NCBI GenBank assembly: GCA_013138755.1
Contig: WTCC01000210.1
Coordinates: forward strand, 1 to 8,991
Length of the DNA stretch: 8,991 nucleotides
Direction: 5' to 3'
From: Gammaproteobacteria bacterium
Lineage (GTDB): Bacteria > Pseudomonadota > Gammaproteobacteria > SZUA-229
In this document: piece by piece, positions 1 through 8,732 of the stretch
How positions within the stretch are numbered: position 1 is the stretch's first letter
Layout: each line of letters starts with the position of its first letter
Made by a program: the position numbers and the translations under genes
Notes under the pieces: model-generated
The model's database searches: none
The model's input: only the letters and a program-made list of their open reading frames with translations
What the model was told of the DNA's origin: nothing

Positions 1-872
1 CCGACTAACCAGTGTCCATTTAAGCGATGGCTGTAGATACCGTATTCCGGGTTAAAGATAGGCTTATCTGAAAATAGTTTGAGTACCAGTGTGCTACCCA
101 ATGACGTAACAGCATCGCCGATTTTACCGGCACCTGTAGCAAGTACGGCGGCATTACTGTCGGTTGTTCCCGCTACCATATGGCAATCTTCATCCAGTTG
201 ATATTTTTTGATAAATGATGATTTGACCTTACCAATTCTTGTTCCTGGAGAGACCACCTGAGGGAGTAGTTCTACAGGTATCGTTGTATTCTCATCATTG
301 TTTTGTAACCAGCCAGGCCATGATTGTGTGATGCTGTCGTACCCTAGTTTTAAGCAATTGTTTTCATCGCTGATATTATATTGACCGGTAAGTGAAGCAG
401 TCAGCCAGTCAGCCTGATGACAGAATATTTCAGTAGCCGGATATCTTTCTAGCAATAACAGAGCTTTGGCTAAAGAAGAACTGGCGCCATGAACGGCACT
501 CTGAGTCGGTGCAAAGCGGCTAATCATCTCGGCCTGTTGCCAGCTTTGTTGGTCGTTGTACATCAAAGCTGGAGATAGTGGGCTACCGTCTTTCTTACAG
601 GCAATTAGCGTGCCTGATGTTCCGTCAATAGCGATTGACTTGATCTGATAAGCGTTATTTAAGTCTTGTAATGCACGACTTACTTTGGTGATCAAATGAT
701 CAAGCTTCTCTAGCCAGATATTTGGATCTTGCTCACTGCAGCCGTCTCTATGAATAGGTGGCGTGTCGAAAGCAATTTGATGGCTGACTAGTTTTATGCA
801 GTCGTCATCAATGATACATCCTCTAATACCAGATGTGCCGACATCGATGCCGAGATAGACAGAGATTGACAC
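1..872 (-). CDS. FGGY-family carbohydrate kinase, probable D-ribulokinase type (C-terminus cut by window edge)
   Basis: ATP-dependent cytoplasmic sugar kinase. The reverse strand is open from position 872 to the left edge (290 codons visible; the family usually has about 420-550, so the C-terminal part lies outside). Seen in the sequence: the N-terminal phosphate-binding loop GIDVGTSG at residues 8-15 with Asp10; DGTSGT at 83-88; LMYND at 103-107; AGTTDSNAA at 234-242, whose Asp238 is at the position of the FGGY catalytic base; and SLGSTLVL at 257-264, opening the second ATPase-fold domain. From family knowledge, the DGTSGT and MYND motifs resemble the plant/cyanobacterial XK-1 type D-ribulokinases more than XylB, GlpK or AraB, so phosphorylation of D-ribulose (or a related ketopentose) is inferred. 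The GTG at 872 is chosen because it lies just before the loop; an in-frame TTG at 878 would add two residues, and the next upstream in-frame stop is the queF stop codon itself. No good ribosome binding site is visible. It is probably co-transcribed with queF, 18 nt upstream. Confidence 0.85.
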   Translation of the reverse strand, partial: MSISVYLGIDVGTSGIRGCIIDDDCIKLVSHQIAFDTPPIHRDGCSEQDPNIWLEKLDHLITKVSRALQDLNNAYQIKSIAIDGTSGTLIACKKDGSPLSPALMYNDQQSWQQAEMISRFAPTQSAVHGASSSLAKALLLLERYPATEIFCHQADWLTASLTGQYNISDENNCLKLGYDSITQSWPGWLQNNDENTTIPVELLPQVVSPGTRIGKVKSSFIKKYQLDEDCHMVAGTTDSNAAVLATGAGKIGDAVTSLGSTLVLKLFSDKPIFNPEYGIYSHRLNGHWLV

Positions 873-890
873 TGGCAAATTCAGTTGTAT

Positions 891-1280
891 TTAAGGCAGT
901 GTGACGACTGCAGGTGCAACCCAGTTACTATCTTTATGCTCAGCAACAACAGTGGTGTAAACACCGCCGCGAACATTAAACTCGGCTGTCAGGCGCATGA
1001 ATCGGGGTGAGCAAGCCGCGACTAAATCAGACAGGATCTCGTTGGTGACGGCCTCATGAAAGGCACCCTCATCACGAAATGCCCAGATGTATAATTTAAG
1101 AGATTTGAGTTCGATGCAGCTATTCTCGGGCACGTATTCAAGATCTAGAGTGGCAAAGTCTGGTTGTCCCGTCTTCGGGCAGAGACAGGTAAACTCTGGC
1201 AGGCTGATACGGATGGTGTAATCGCGCTCAGGGGTAGGGTTGTCGAATGTTTCCAGTTCTTTACTCGGCGTGGTTGCCAT
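891..1280 (-). CDS. queF: NADPH-dependent 7-cyano-7-deazaguanine (preQ0) reductase, short type
   Basis: Reduces the nitrile of preQ0 to the primary amine of preQ1 using two NADPH, a late step in queuosine synthesis before insertion into tRNA by Tgt. The 129-residue protein is the short, single-domain (Bacillus-like) QueF rather than the roughly 280-residue tandem form of E. coli. Seen: [17 protein letters not shown] at residues 29-45 with the probable covalent thioimide Cys34 and the catalytic Asp41; the QueF motif ELKSLKLY at 57-64, associated with NADPH binding; FHE at 74-76, whose Glu is the substrate-contacting residue; and FNVRGG at 101-106. The ATG at 1280 is the natural start, with a weak purine-rich stretch (AGAGA) upstream. 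It heads a probable two-gene minus-strand unit with the sugar kinase and is divergent from smc. No preQ1 riboswitch fold is visible in its leader, which would be only about 30 nt if the -10 box at 1320-1325 is used. Confidence 0.96.
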   Translation of the reverse strand: MATTPSKELETFDNPTPERDYTIRISLPEFTCLCPKTGQPDFATLDLEYVPENSCIELKSLKLYIWAFRDEGAFHEAVTNEILSDLVAACSPRFMRLTAEFNVRGGVYTTVVAEHKDSNWVAPAVVTLP

Positions 1281-1319
1281 GTTCGCATCTCTATTTTAGG
1301 TCAATTTAATATTGCCGGC

Positions 1320-1325
1320 ATTATA
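1320..1325 (-). promoter_or_regulatory. Candidate -10 box for queF
   Basis: The reverse strand reads TATAAT, a perfect sigma-70 -10 hexamer, preceded directly by TG. Transcription would start near 1313, giving a leader of about 33 nt before the queF ATG. The -35 region at normal spacing (around 1343-1348, TATAAA on the reverse strand) is a poor match, so this is a plausible but unproven promoter in an AT-rich stretch. Confidence 0.4.
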
Positions 1326-1351
1326 CAGAAATATGATGATATTTTATATTA

Positions 1352-1396
1352 TTGACAGCTAATATTATTGTTAATTAATGTTTCTGTCTCAATAAT
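1352..1396 (+). promoter_or_regulatory. Candidate sigma-70 promoter(s) driving smc
   Basis: Two overlapping candidates lie in the 266-bp divergent region. The first has a perfect TTGACA at 1352-1357, 16 nt from ATTAAT at 1374-1379 (4 of 6). The second has TTGTTA at 1368-1373 (4 of 6), 17 nt from AATAAT at 1391-1396 (5 of 6). Either would give an smc leader of about 140-165 nt. A TACAAT at 1510-1515 nearer the gene lacks a recognisable -35. The sequence is AT-rich, so chance matches are likely. The rest of 1281-1546 shows no ORF, RNA gene or repeat I can support. Confidence 0.3.
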
Positions 1397-1546
1397 TTCA
1401 GCAGCTTACATACGCTAGTTAAACTCATCGTAACCCTTGATAAATATTACCAAAAAAGAAGTGCTAAACGTACTTAACAAGCGCGCCTACTCATGTAAAC
1501 TACGCTGCATACAATTACAAAAACTCTAAGTGAACTACAAAAAATA

Positions 1547-4500
1547 ATGCGTTTAAGCAAGATTAAACTCTCTGGTTTTAAGTCCTTCGTCGATCCAACT
1601 ACTATCAATTTTCCTAGTAATTTAACGGGTATTGTTGGTCCAAACGGGTGTGGTAAATCAAACACTATTGATGCAGTTCGGTGGGTGATGGGAGAGTCAT
1701 CAGCCAAACACCTGCGTGGTGCGTCCATGGACGATGTCATCTTTAATGGCTCATCATCTAGAAAGCCAATCGATACTGCGATGGTCGAACTGTTATTTGA
1801 TAATAGTGAAGGTAAATTAGGCGGTCAGTACGCTAACTATGCTGAAATATCTGTCAAGCGCCAGGTATCTCGTGACGGTCAGTCAAAATACAGCTTAAAT
1901 GGGACGCGATGTCGTAAACGTGACGTTGCTGATCTTTTTCTTGGCACCGGTTTAGGGCCGCGTAGCTATGCCATTATCGAGCAAGGTATGATCTCTCGTT
2001 TGATCGAAGCCAAGCCAGAAGAGTTGCGAAATTTTCTTGAAGAGGCGGCAGGAATCTCTAAGTATAAAGAACGTCGTCGTGAAACTGAAACTCGCATTCG
2101 ACACACACGTGAGAATCTGGAACGGCTTTCAGATCTACGTGAAGAAATTGATAAACAATTATCAAGATTACAACGACAGAGTCGAAGTGCTGAGCGTTAC
2201 AAGGAATTAAAGCAGGAAGAACGTGAATTTAAAGCAGAGCATCTAACGTTGCAGTGGCGCGAGTTAAAAGTCGAATTGGATACTCGCGATAAAGAAATTC
2301 AAGGTACTGAAACATCACTCGAACAGGTGATCGGTGAGCAGCGATCGACAGAGTCAAAAATTGAATCCTCTCGTCAGGAGAGTACCGAATCGAATGAGAT
2401 ACTCAATGATGTACAGGCAGAATTTTATCGTTTAGGTGCTGAAATTTCAGCCAAAGAACAAAGTATTAAACATCAGCAGGATTTATTACAACGTCAACAA
2501 ACAGACCTCGAACAAATTCAGACAGCGTTGTCAGATGCAAGCCAGGCTATTCAGTCAGATAAACAGGCAATCGAAGAATTTCAGCAAAACCTGGTAGAAG
2601 AAGAACCCAGGCTCGAAAATTTGAAGGCGCAGGAAAAAGAAAGTGCTGAACAATTTCAGCAGGCTGAGCAGGCGATGCACACCTGGCAGCAAACCTGGGA
2701 TGAGATCAATCAGCGTTATTCGGCTGAAAGTCAGAAAGCGCAGATTGAGCGTTCTAAAATGGAGCAGCTCGAACGCCATGTGGAACAACTAAAACAGCGA
2801 TTGCAAAAAATTGATGTCGAAAAGCAGGGTCTACGAGGTGAAAACCTTGAAGAACAGATCACTGATCTAAAAACATTGCTAAATAAATCGACCAGTGAAA
2901 AAGAAGAGCACGAGCAACAGCTATCAGCAGCCATTTCAACGATTCGTGGCGCGCGTGAACAAATTGTAACAGTAGAGCAACAGTCTGCAGATGTACGCCG
3001 TAGTATCCATCAGTGTCAGGGAAGTCTGTCTTCGATGGAGGCATTGCAAGAAGCTGCATTAGGTAAAACAGATAAAGCTGCGCAACAATGGCTGGAAAAA
3101 AGCGGTATTAATAAAAACGCTCGTTTTGCAGAGAAACTAGATGTGACGGGTGGTTGGGAGCTTGCGGTAGAAACTGTACTGGGTGATACCCTGGAAGCTA
3201 TCTGTGTTGATGATATCGACGAGTATTCAGCAGCGTTGAATTCTCTGGAAAACAGTAACCTTTCTCTGATTGAGACGGCAAAATCGACTGTTGCTGACAG
3301 TGCTAAAACAGACATGCTAGTCAACCATGTCTCTTCTACAGTCGAACTTAGTCATTTTTTACATGGTATTCGTTGTGCTGAGACCATTGATGATGCGTTG
3401 AAATTGCGTCATACACTATCGCACGATGAAAGTATTATTACAAAAGACGGTATTTGGCTAGGATCGAACTGGTTACGTATCAGTCGTGAAACAGATACGA
3501 ATACGGGTGTGTTAGCACGTGAAAATAGTATTCGTGATCTGCAGAAAACACTGGCTGATAACGAAGCTAAAGCTGAAACAATTAGTACTGAGTTAGCAAC
3601 TTTACGTGACACGCTGCAGACAAACGAACAACAGAGAGAAGAAGTTCAGGTTTCATTAAACACGATACATGCTCGTTTAAATGAAATTAATGCCCAGATA
3701 TCAGCGCGTGAATCTCGTCATGAGCATATTACCAGTCGTGGGAAGGACCTGGATGCTGAATTAGATGAAACGAAAAAACTAATTGCCAGTGATGAGACAG
3801 ATATAGAAACGGCGACTAAGAACAGAAATGCAGCATTGGAAAATGCTGAAAAAATGGAGGCTGATAGAAAGGGCTTACAGGATGAGCGTGATACTTTGCA
3901 GGAACAGTTGCAACAGTATAGGACAAGCCTCCATCAGCATCGTGACCAGGCGCACCAGCTCGCCATTCGTGTCGAAGGTTTAAAGACTCGCCTCAGTGGT
4001 CTGCAGCACAATATCCAACGTATGGAACAGGCGCAGACTGCGCAGCTGCAGCGTAAAGAAGAGCTAGAGGTATTGTTATCGCAATCATCTCAACCGACTG
4101 AGATGTTGGAACAGGAACTTAAGCAATTATTAGAGCAACGCCTAAGATCAGAAGAGGCGCTAGCAGAAGCAAGGCGAAAAGTTGAGGATATAACTCAGGC
4201 GTTAAGAATGCTTGAGCAGCAGCGTAGCGAGTTCGAACAAGGCTCGCAAAAAATTCGATCGCAGTTAGAAAAATTACGTCTGGATAGTCAGGAGACAAGA
4301 GTCCGCAGTAAGACCACGCTGGAACAATTAGCTGAGACTGGTTTTGAGTTAGAGGCCACGCTCGAAAAAATAAGCCAGCAAGAGTCTGAAGATAATCTGG
4401 CAGATAGTAGACAGTGGGCGACAAAGCTGGCTGAAGTAGCATCAAAGATTTCACGTCTGGGGCCGATTAACCTGGCTGCTATCGATGAGTACAAAGAGCA

Positions 4501-5077
4501 GTTACAGCGTAAAGAGTATCTGGATGGTCAGGACAAAGATGTTACTGCTGCATTAGAAATTTTAGAACAGGCGATTGCTAAAATCGATAAAGAAACGCGC
4601 TCTCGATTTAAAGATACGTTCGACCATGTGAATTCGCGTATCAAAGAGATGTTTCCAAAACTCTTTGGTGGCGGTACAGCATTCCTTGAGATGACAGGCG
4701 ATGATCTATTAAGTACCGGTGTAACTATTATGGCCAGGCCGCCTGGGAAACGTATCTCTAACATTCACCTGATGTCCGGTGGTGAAAAAGCACTGACAGC
4801 TGTGGCCTTAGTTTTTGCTATCTTTGAATTGAATCCTGCACCGTTCTGTATGCTCGATGAGGTTGATGCGCCTCTAGATGAGGCTAACGTCGGACGCTTC
4901 TGTCAACTGGTAAAAGAGATGTCTTCGCGAGTGCAATTTATTTTCATCACGCATAATAAGAGTACTATGGAAATTTCTGAACATCTAAGTGGTGTCACCA
5001 TGCGTGAATCAGGCGTTTCTCGTCTGGTATCTGTCGATGTGGCTGAAGCGGCAACGATGGCGGGTGTAGGAGCTTAA
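1547..5077 (+). CDS. smc: Chromosome segregation/condensation ATPase SMC
   Basis: Core ATPase of the SMC-ScpAB condensin, which extrudes DNA loops and helps resolve sister chromosomes. The length of 1176 residues is full for the family. Seen in order: the N-terminal head, beginning with the typical MRLSKIKLSGFKSF; Walker A GPNGCGKS at 31-38 (Lys37); SSAKHLRG at 51-58 with the probable arginine finger Arg57; and the Q-loop region with RSYAIIEQGMISRL. A long Glu/Gln/Lys-rich coiled coil runs from about 170 to 505. The hinge spans about 515-650, with GWELAVETVLGDTLEA and LGSNWLRISRE. A returning coiled coil extends to about 1020, including LGPINLAAIDEY near 970. The C-terminal head has the signature LMSGGEKALTA at 1075-1085, Walker B FCMLDE at 1100-1105 (Asp1104, Glu1105) and D-loop LDEAN at 1110-1114. 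All ATPase motifs are intact. The ATG start gives the canonical N-terminus, although the Shine-Dalgarno sequence is weak. scpA and scpB are not in this window. The end of smc carries the ribosome binding site for zipA. Confidence 0.98.
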   Translation: MRLSKIKLSGFKSFVDPTTINFPSNLTGIVGPNGCGKSNTIDAVRWVMGESSAKHLRGASMDDVIFNGSSSRKPIDTAMVELLFDNSEGKLGGQYANYAEISVKRQVSRDGQSKYSLNGTRCRKRDVADLFLGTGLGPRSYAIIEQGMISRLIEAKPEELRNFLEEAAGISKYKERRRETETRIRHTRENLERLSDLREEIDKQLSRLQRQSRSAERYKELKQEEREFKAEHLTLQWRELKVELDTRDKEIQGTETSLEQVIGEQRSTESKIESSRQESTESNEILNDVQAEFYRLGAEISAKEQSIKHQQDLLQRQQTDLEQIQTALSDASQAIQSDKQAIEEFQQNLVEEEPRLENLKAQEKESAEQFQQAEQAMHTWQQTWDEINQRYSAESQKAQIERSKMEQLERHVEQLKQRLQKIDVEKQGLRGENLEEQITDLKTLLNKSTSEKEEHEQQLSAAISTIRGAREQIVTVEQQSADVRRSIHQCQGSLSSMEALQEAALGKTDKAAQQWLEKSGINKNARFAEKLDVTGGWELAVETVLGDTLEAICVDDIDEYSAALNSLENSNLSLIETAKSTVADSAKTDMLVNHVSSTVELSHFLHGIRCAETIDDALKLRHTLSHDESIITKDGIWLGSNWLRISRETDTNTGVLARENSIRDLQKTLADNEAKAETISTELATLRDTLQTNEQQREEVQVSLNTIHARLNEINAQISARESRHEHITSRGKDLDAELDETKKLIASDETDIETATKNRNAALENAEKMEADRKGLQDERDTLQEQLQQYRTSLHQHRDQAHQLAIRVEGLKTRLSGLQHNIQRMEQAQTAQLQRKEELEVLLSQSSQPTEMLEQELKQLLEQRLRSEEALAEARRKVEDITQALRMLEQQRSEFEQGSQKIRSQLEKLRLDSQETRVRSKTTLEQLAETGFELEATLEKISQQESEDNLADSRQWATKLAEVASKISRLGPINLAAIDEYKEQLQRKEYLDGQDKDVTAALEILEQAIAKIDKETRSRFKDTFDHVNSRIKEMFPKLFGGGTAFLEMTGDDLLSTGVTIMARPPGKRISNIHLMSGGEKALTAVALVFAIFELNPAPFCMLDEVDAPLDEANVGRFCQLVKEMSSRVQFIFITHNKSTMEISEHLSGVTMRESGVSRLVSVDVAEAATMAGVGA
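5067..5072 (+). promoter_or_regulatory. Ribosome binding site for zipA, inside the end of smc
   Basis: TAGGAG lies 8 nt before the GTG at 5081 and within the last codons of smc. It supports the GTG as the true zipA start and suggests translational coupling, since ribosomes terminating on smc (stop at 5075-5077) finish next to it. Confidence 0.75.
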
Positions 5078-5080
5078 GAC

Positions 5081-5824
5081 GTGGAATCATTGCGTTGGAT
5101 CTTGCTTGCTGCAGGTGTCGTTTTTGTACTGGTTATCTATATTTTAGGTCGAAACCGCCGGCGCCGTAGTCAAATTATAGATAACGAGGAGGAAGATGAT
5201 CTGCCTGAGTTTTCTGCGCAGAATTTTGATGATCTTGAAGAAGGTGTTGGTGAAGTAAAGGTTATCACCGGCGCAGATTCAGCTTCGGATGATACAGATC
5301 CTCTGTTTGTATCGCCAGAGATTGATGCTGATGATTCGTATGCTGAGCTTTTAGACAATGAAGTCATAGAAGATATTGTGGAAGATGACACAAAAACAAA
5401 AAAATCTTCTGATATCGTGGTCTTATATATTTTGCCAAAACCTGACGAAGAATTGATGGGCTCCCATGTAAATAGTTCAGCGCAGGCAATGGGGTTAAAG
5501 TTTGGAGAAATGAATATATTTCATTTTAAAGATGGTGAGCGTACTATTTTTAGTCTGGCAAATATGCTGGAACCCGGCTCGTTTGATCCCAACACAATTC
5601 ATGATATTAAAACCACGGGTTTAACGGTATTCATGCAGTTCAACGGTAGTGACCCATTAGACGATCTAACCGAGATGCTGCAACGCAGTTACCAGTTATC
5701 TGGTTTGTTAGATGCACGTCTGTGTAACCATAAGCGTAAACCTCTAACTGAACAAGATGCTGAAAACTATCGCAAGTGGGCTAGTGATTTTATCAGTGGC
5801 GAAGTGCACCAGGCTCCTGCTTAG
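5081..5824 (+). CDS. zipA: Cell division protein ZipA
   Basis: Membrane anchor that ties FtsZ polymers to the inner membrane and stabilises the Z ring. Seen: a single N-terminal transmembrane helix at residues 6-22 with almost no periplasmic tail, followed by the basic stop-transfer patch GRNRRRRS at 23-30, giving the N-out/C-in topology expected of ZipA. Next is a flexible linker at about 31-110, then the C-terminal FtsZ-binding domain at about 111-240, recognised by FGEMNIFHF at 141-149, FSLANMLEPGSFDP at 157-170, and TTGLTVFMQF at 178-187. The linker is unusual: 28 of its 80 residues are Asp or Glu, only 3 are Pro and 2 are Gln, and no Arg occurs. E. coli ZipA instead has a long Pro/Gln-rich region, and at about 328 residues is longer than this 247-residue protein. 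The GTG start has a good TAGGAG 8 nt upstream and lies 3 nt after the smc stop. Position between smc and ligA matches the order in Pseudomonas and supports the call. Confidence 0.96.
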   Translation: MESLRWILLAAGVVFVLVIYILGRNRRRRSQIIDNEEEDDLPEFSAQNFDDLEEGVGEVKVITGADSASDDTDPLFVSPEIDADDSYAELLDNEVIEDIVEDDTKTKKSSDIVVLYILPKPDEELMGSHVNSSAQAMGLKFGEMNIFHFKDGERTIFSLANMLEPGSFDPNTIHDIKTTGLTVFMQFNGSDPLDDLTEMLQRSYQLSGLLDARLCNHKRKPLTEQDAENYRKWASDFISGEVHQAPA

Positions 5825-5846
5825 AACTGAATTTCACATTGTATCA

Positions 5847-5865
5847 TTAGTGAGTTATGCACTAA
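5847..5865 (+). repeat. Small inverted repeat between zipA and ligA
   Basis: TTAGTG (5847-5852) and CACTAA (5860-5865) form a perfect 6-bp stem around the 7-nt loop AGTTATG, 14 nt before the ligA start. On the plus strand it is followed by an A-run, not a T-run, so it is not a plus-strand intrinsic terminator. It could be a weak hairpin upstream of ligA translation, a protein-binding site, or chance in AT-rich sequence. It is the only structure I see in the 55-bp gap. Confidence 0.3.
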
Positions 5866-5879
5866 AAAAGAATAATTAA

Positions 5880-7910
<2,031 letters not shown>

Positions 7911-7964
7911 TGATTCTCGATAACGACAAGTCCGTCTATATGAATAGATTCTTATTGCAGTATT

Positions 7965-7977
7965 AAGAGGAGTAGGA
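7965..7977 (+). promoter_or_regulatory. Double Shine-Dalgarno sequence for pdxJ
   Basis: AAGAGGAG (7965-7972, 10 nt before the start) is followed at once by TAGGA (7973-7977, 5 nt before the start). Together they fix the GTG at 7983 as the pdxJ start. This is the strongest ribosome binding site in the window and suggests efficient initiation despite the GTG codon. Confidence 0.7.
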
Positions 7978-7982
7978 AACAA

Positions 7983-8720
7983 GTGACAACAAATGCTTTA
8001 CTTTTAGGCGTTAACATCGATCATGTCGCCACGTTAAGACAGGCAAGAGGTACTTGTTACCCCGACCCTGTGGTTGCTGCACTAATGGTTGAGCAAGCAG
8101 GTGCTGATAGTATAACTTTGCACCTACGAGAAGACAGGCGTCATATACAGGACAGTGATGTCTATCAGCTGAAAGAACGCATGCAGACACGGATGAATCT
8201 AGAGATGGCAGTAACTGAAGAAATGGTTATTATCGCCTGTGATGTTAAACCTGAGGATTGTTGTCTGGTTCCTGAAAAGAGAGAAGAGCTGACGACAGAA
8301 GGTGGTCTGGATGTGATTCGATACGAGACAGAGATAACAGAAGCATGCGAGAAACTAGCAGATGCTGGCATTAAAGTTTCTTTATTTATCGATGCAGATA
8401 AACAACAGATACAAGCTGCGAAAAGAACTGGAGCACCAGTCATCGAAATCCATACAGGTCACTACGCAGATGCGAAAAATGATACTGTGCAAAACCAGTT
8501 GCTGAATGAAATAGCTGCTGCCTGTGAGTATGCCGATACTATAGGTCTACTGGTCAATGCAGGGCATGGTTTAAATAGAACTAATATAGATGCTATAGCC
8601 CGCCTGCCATTGATTAAGGAATTAAATATTGGTCACGCAATTATTGCAGATGGTATCTTTATGGGTATAGAAAAGTCTGTTAGTGAATATAAAAGTTTAA
8701 TGGTCAAAGCAAGGCTGTAG
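7983..8720 (+). CDS. pdxJ: Pyridoxine 5'-phosphate synthase PdxJ
   Basis: Condenses 1-deoxy-D-xylulose 5-phosphate with 3-amino-2-oxopropyl phosphate to pyridoxine 5'-phosphate, closing the ring in DXP-dependent vitamin B6 synthesis. It is a cytoplasmic TIM-barrel enzyme. The 245 residues match the family length. Seen: [15 protein letters not shown] at 9-23; [11 protein letters not shown] at 47-57, with phosphate-contacting Arg residues and the active-site His47; LEMA at 73-76 with the catalytic Glu74; [16 protein letters not shown] at 96-111; IEIHTGHYA at 154-162; VNAGHGLN at 191-198 with the catalytic His195; and [14 protein letters not shown] at 215-228, the terminal phosphate-binding loop. 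The GTG start is fixed by the double Shine-Dalgarno sequence. It lies 72 nt after ligA with no convincing terminator between, so it may be the last gene of the smc-zipA-ligA series or have its own promoter. In many gammaproteobacteria acpS follows pdxJ; here a convergent gene begins 12 nt after the pdxJ stop instead. Confidence 0.98.
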   Translation: MTTNALLLGVNIDHVATLRQARGTCYPDPVVAALMVEQAGADSITLHLREDRRHIQDSDVYQLKERMQTRMNLEMAVTEEMVIIACDVKPEDCCLVPEKREELTTEGGLDVIRYETEITEACEKLADAGIKVSLFIDADKQQIQAAKRTGAPVIEIHTGHYADAKNDTVQNQLLNEIAAACEYADTIGLLVNAGHGLNRTNIDAIARLPLIKELNIGHAIIADGIFMGIEKSVSEYKSLMVKARL

Positions 8721-8732
8721 TAATCGTGTGAT

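Noticed and set aside
1281..1320. Possible preQ1 riboswitch before queF
   Set aside because: The leader is short and AT-rich; I see no stem-loop followed by the A-rich tail and pseudoknot partner near the ribosome binding site.
1164..1355. 63-residue plus-strand ORF opposite queF
   Set aside because: It is antisense to the conserved QueF active-site region and has no domain signal.
1474..1740. 88-residue minus-strand ORF across the smc start
   Set aside because: It is the antisense shadow of the highly conserved SMC Walker A region, with no recognisable domain and no ribosome binding site evidence.
4119..4454. 111-residue hydrophobic-looking minus-strand ORF inside smc
   Set aside because: Its apparent hydrophobicity comes from reading the Gln/Glu/Leu-rich coiled-coil codons backwards; smc itself is intact here and no start signal supports it.
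7935..7956. TCTAT/ATAGA hairpin followed by TTCTTATT as a ligA terminator
   Set aside because: A 5-bp, AT-only stem with one GC pair and an interrupted T-tract is too weak for an intrinsic terminator.
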